From: Bacillota bacterium
GTDB lineage: Bacteria > Bacillota > Bacilli > Bacillales_B > DSM-18226
NCBI GenBank assembly: GCA_021821235.1
Contig: JAKACS010000250.1
Coordinates: 1-5,682 of the forward strand
Reading direction: 5' to 3'
Length of the DNA stretch: 5,682 bases
Shown in pieces: positions 4,872 through 5,682 of the stretch. The notes below the pieces were generated by a model. It searched no databases, had not been told where the DNA came from, and saw only the letters and a program-made list of their open reading frames with translations. A program made the translations under genes and the position numbers. Numbering within the stretch: position 1 is the first letter of the stretch; every line of letters starts with the position of its first letter.

Positions 4872-5682
4872 CTAATCGGCCGCTCCACACCATTCAATTA
4901 GTGTGTTAGCAATGATTTCACTTGTGGCAAACACTTCTTCAAGTTCAATATGTTCATTGGCATCATGCGCTGTTTCGGTAATCCCAGGACCAAAAACAAC
5001 AACCGGAACATTTGCAACCGTCGACAGAAGCCCCCCATCTGTTCCCCAAGGACTTGCTTCCACAATCGGAGCTTTGTTTTTTACCATCTGAAAACTTTCT
5101 TTTAGTACAGTAACGAGCGGATGGTCCTCAGCAATTTGGCCGGGAATCCACTTTGCACCAAACCATTCAATCTTCAGCGGATGCAAGCGAAACCAATCAT
5201 CTCGTTGATTAAGTTTTTCTAAACAGAATTCCATTTCCTGAATGGCTTGTTCCATCGATTCTTCGGGGCTTACCCCCATTCTGCCTTCAATGACAGCTTG
5301 ATCAGGAACAGAGGATGGCCACTGTCCGCTGACCATTTTCCCAATATTAATCGGAATTGGAATTGGTATAGAATCATAAAGCGGATCAGAAATCTTTTGA
5401 TTTCGCAGTCTTTCAAGCTCTTGAATTTGCTCGACAACCAATGTGGCTTTCTCAATGGCACTGACACCCTCATATCTCGTTCCTCCATGTGCAGCCTTCC
5501 CGTTGACAATGATCCGAAACCACATTGACCCTTGCTGTTTCGGGAAAATTTTCATGTTTGTTGGCTCGGGAATCAAGGCGCCATCTGCACGATACCCACG
5601 AAGTATCGCGGCCAGTGTTCCCGCTCCACCGCTTTCTTCTTCAATTACACTTTGAAAAATAATATCGCCCATTAAGGGGATT
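4872..5682 (-). CDS. yodQ: M20 family amidohydrolase / deacylase YodQ, 5'-truncated by the window edge
   Basis: The C-terminal 269 or so residues of an M20/ArgE/DapE-type metallohydrolase; the frame stays open (…IPL before MGD) to the right edge, so the ATG at 5672 is internal and roughly 160-170 N-terminal residues, including the first metal ligands, are missing. Numbered from that methionine, the visible family motifs are EEE at 11-13 (general-base and metal-binding glutamates), PEPT with ligand E36, GKAAHGGT with the dimerisation-domain histidine H62, GTDGG (210-214), and AHDANE with the final metal ligand H236. A lid/dimerisation domain spans about 50-160. In other annotation schemes YodQ is called acetylornithine deacetylase or 4-acetamidobutyryl-CoA deacetylase; beside ablB the latter fits better, removing the acetyl group put on by AblB. 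Exact substrate unproven. It is 33 bases upstream of ablB in an apparent yodQ-ablB-kamR operon. The stop is TAG. Confidence 0.9.
   Translation of the reverse strand, partial: IPLMGDIIFQSVIEEESGGAGTLAAILRGYRADGALIPEPTNMKIFPKQQGSMWFRIIVNGKAAHGGTRYEGVSAIEKATLVVEQIQELERLRNQKISDPLYDSIPIPIPINIGKMVSGQWPSSVPDQAVIEGRMGVSPEESMEQAIQEMEFCLEKLNQRDDWFRLHPLKIEWFGAKWIPGQIAEDHPLVTVLKESFQMVKNKAPIVEASPWGTDGGLLSTVANVPVVVFGPGITETAHDANEHIELEEVFATSEIIANTLIEWCGAAD

Noticed and set aside
5270..5509. Minus-strand frame of 79 codons inside yodQ
   Set aside because: Out of frame within a gene whose M20 motifs are intact across this stretch.
1..5682. Mobile elements, CRISPR arrays, tRNA or rRNA genes, toxin-antitoxin pair
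   Set aside because: No transposase, direct-repeat array, tRNA cloverleaf or rRNA sequence was seen. YokU resembles the MqsA zinc finger but has no toxin partner and no HTH half.

Overview
The window carries a lysine / beta-lysine catabolism locus from a low-GC Firmicute of the family Bacillaceae. The evidence for the host is the set of Bacillus-specific small proteins (YozE, YokU and a YodN-like protein), KamA, AblB/YodP and YodQ sequences close to the Bacillus subtilis versions as I remember them, strong purine-rich ribosome binding sites, and a U-tract terminator. Every supported gene is on the minus strand, so transcription runs from high to low coordinates. I cannot name the species.

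Layout in the direction of transcription: (1) a 5'-truncated M20 amidohydrolase (yodQ, 5682-4872); (2) ablB/yodP, beta-lysine N6-acetyltransferase, with a GTG start (4838-3984); (3) kamR, a PAS / AAA+ / Fis-HTH sigma-54 activator (start at 3919, stop at 2516). These three are closely spaced and look like the 3' end of one operon. Then comes an intergenic control region (2515-2400) with a textbook -24/-12 sigma-54 promoter. It drives (4) kamA/ablA, lysine 2,3-aminomutase (2399-963); (5) yokU, a zinc-finger protein that starts at the base after the kamA stop codon; and (6) yozE (628-398), followed by an intrinsic terminator (383-350). Last, (7) a separate yodN-like gene starts at 268 and runs off the left edge. 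This order, with yodQ-yodP-kamR and kamA-yokU-yozE as two operons, matches the kam locus described in Bacillus thuringiensis, where kamA is controlled by sigma-54 with KamR and by sigma-K during sporulation (recalled from the literature, not checked). B. subtilis has a rearranged version without the linked regulator.

Working model: KamA converts L-lysine to L-beta-lysine and AblB acetylates its N6. Enzymes encoded upstream, outside the window, would process the acetylated compound. The YodQ-like hydrolase would remove the acyl group, giving a GABA-like end product. N6-acetyl-beta-lysine is also a known compatible solute, but the adjacent deacylase and the RocR-like activator favour catabolism.

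The genes themselves are largely known. The most interesting signals are in the non-coding DNA. An 18-bp palindrome occurs twice (2505-2522 and 3952-3969; 14 of 18 positions identical), once about 85 bp upstream of the predicted kamA start site and once just before kamR; it is a good candidate for the KamR binding site. Around the first copy lies an 11-bp perfect inverted repeat (2469-2479 / 2534-2544). At the second copy, three complementary hexamers allow two mutually exclusive hairpins.
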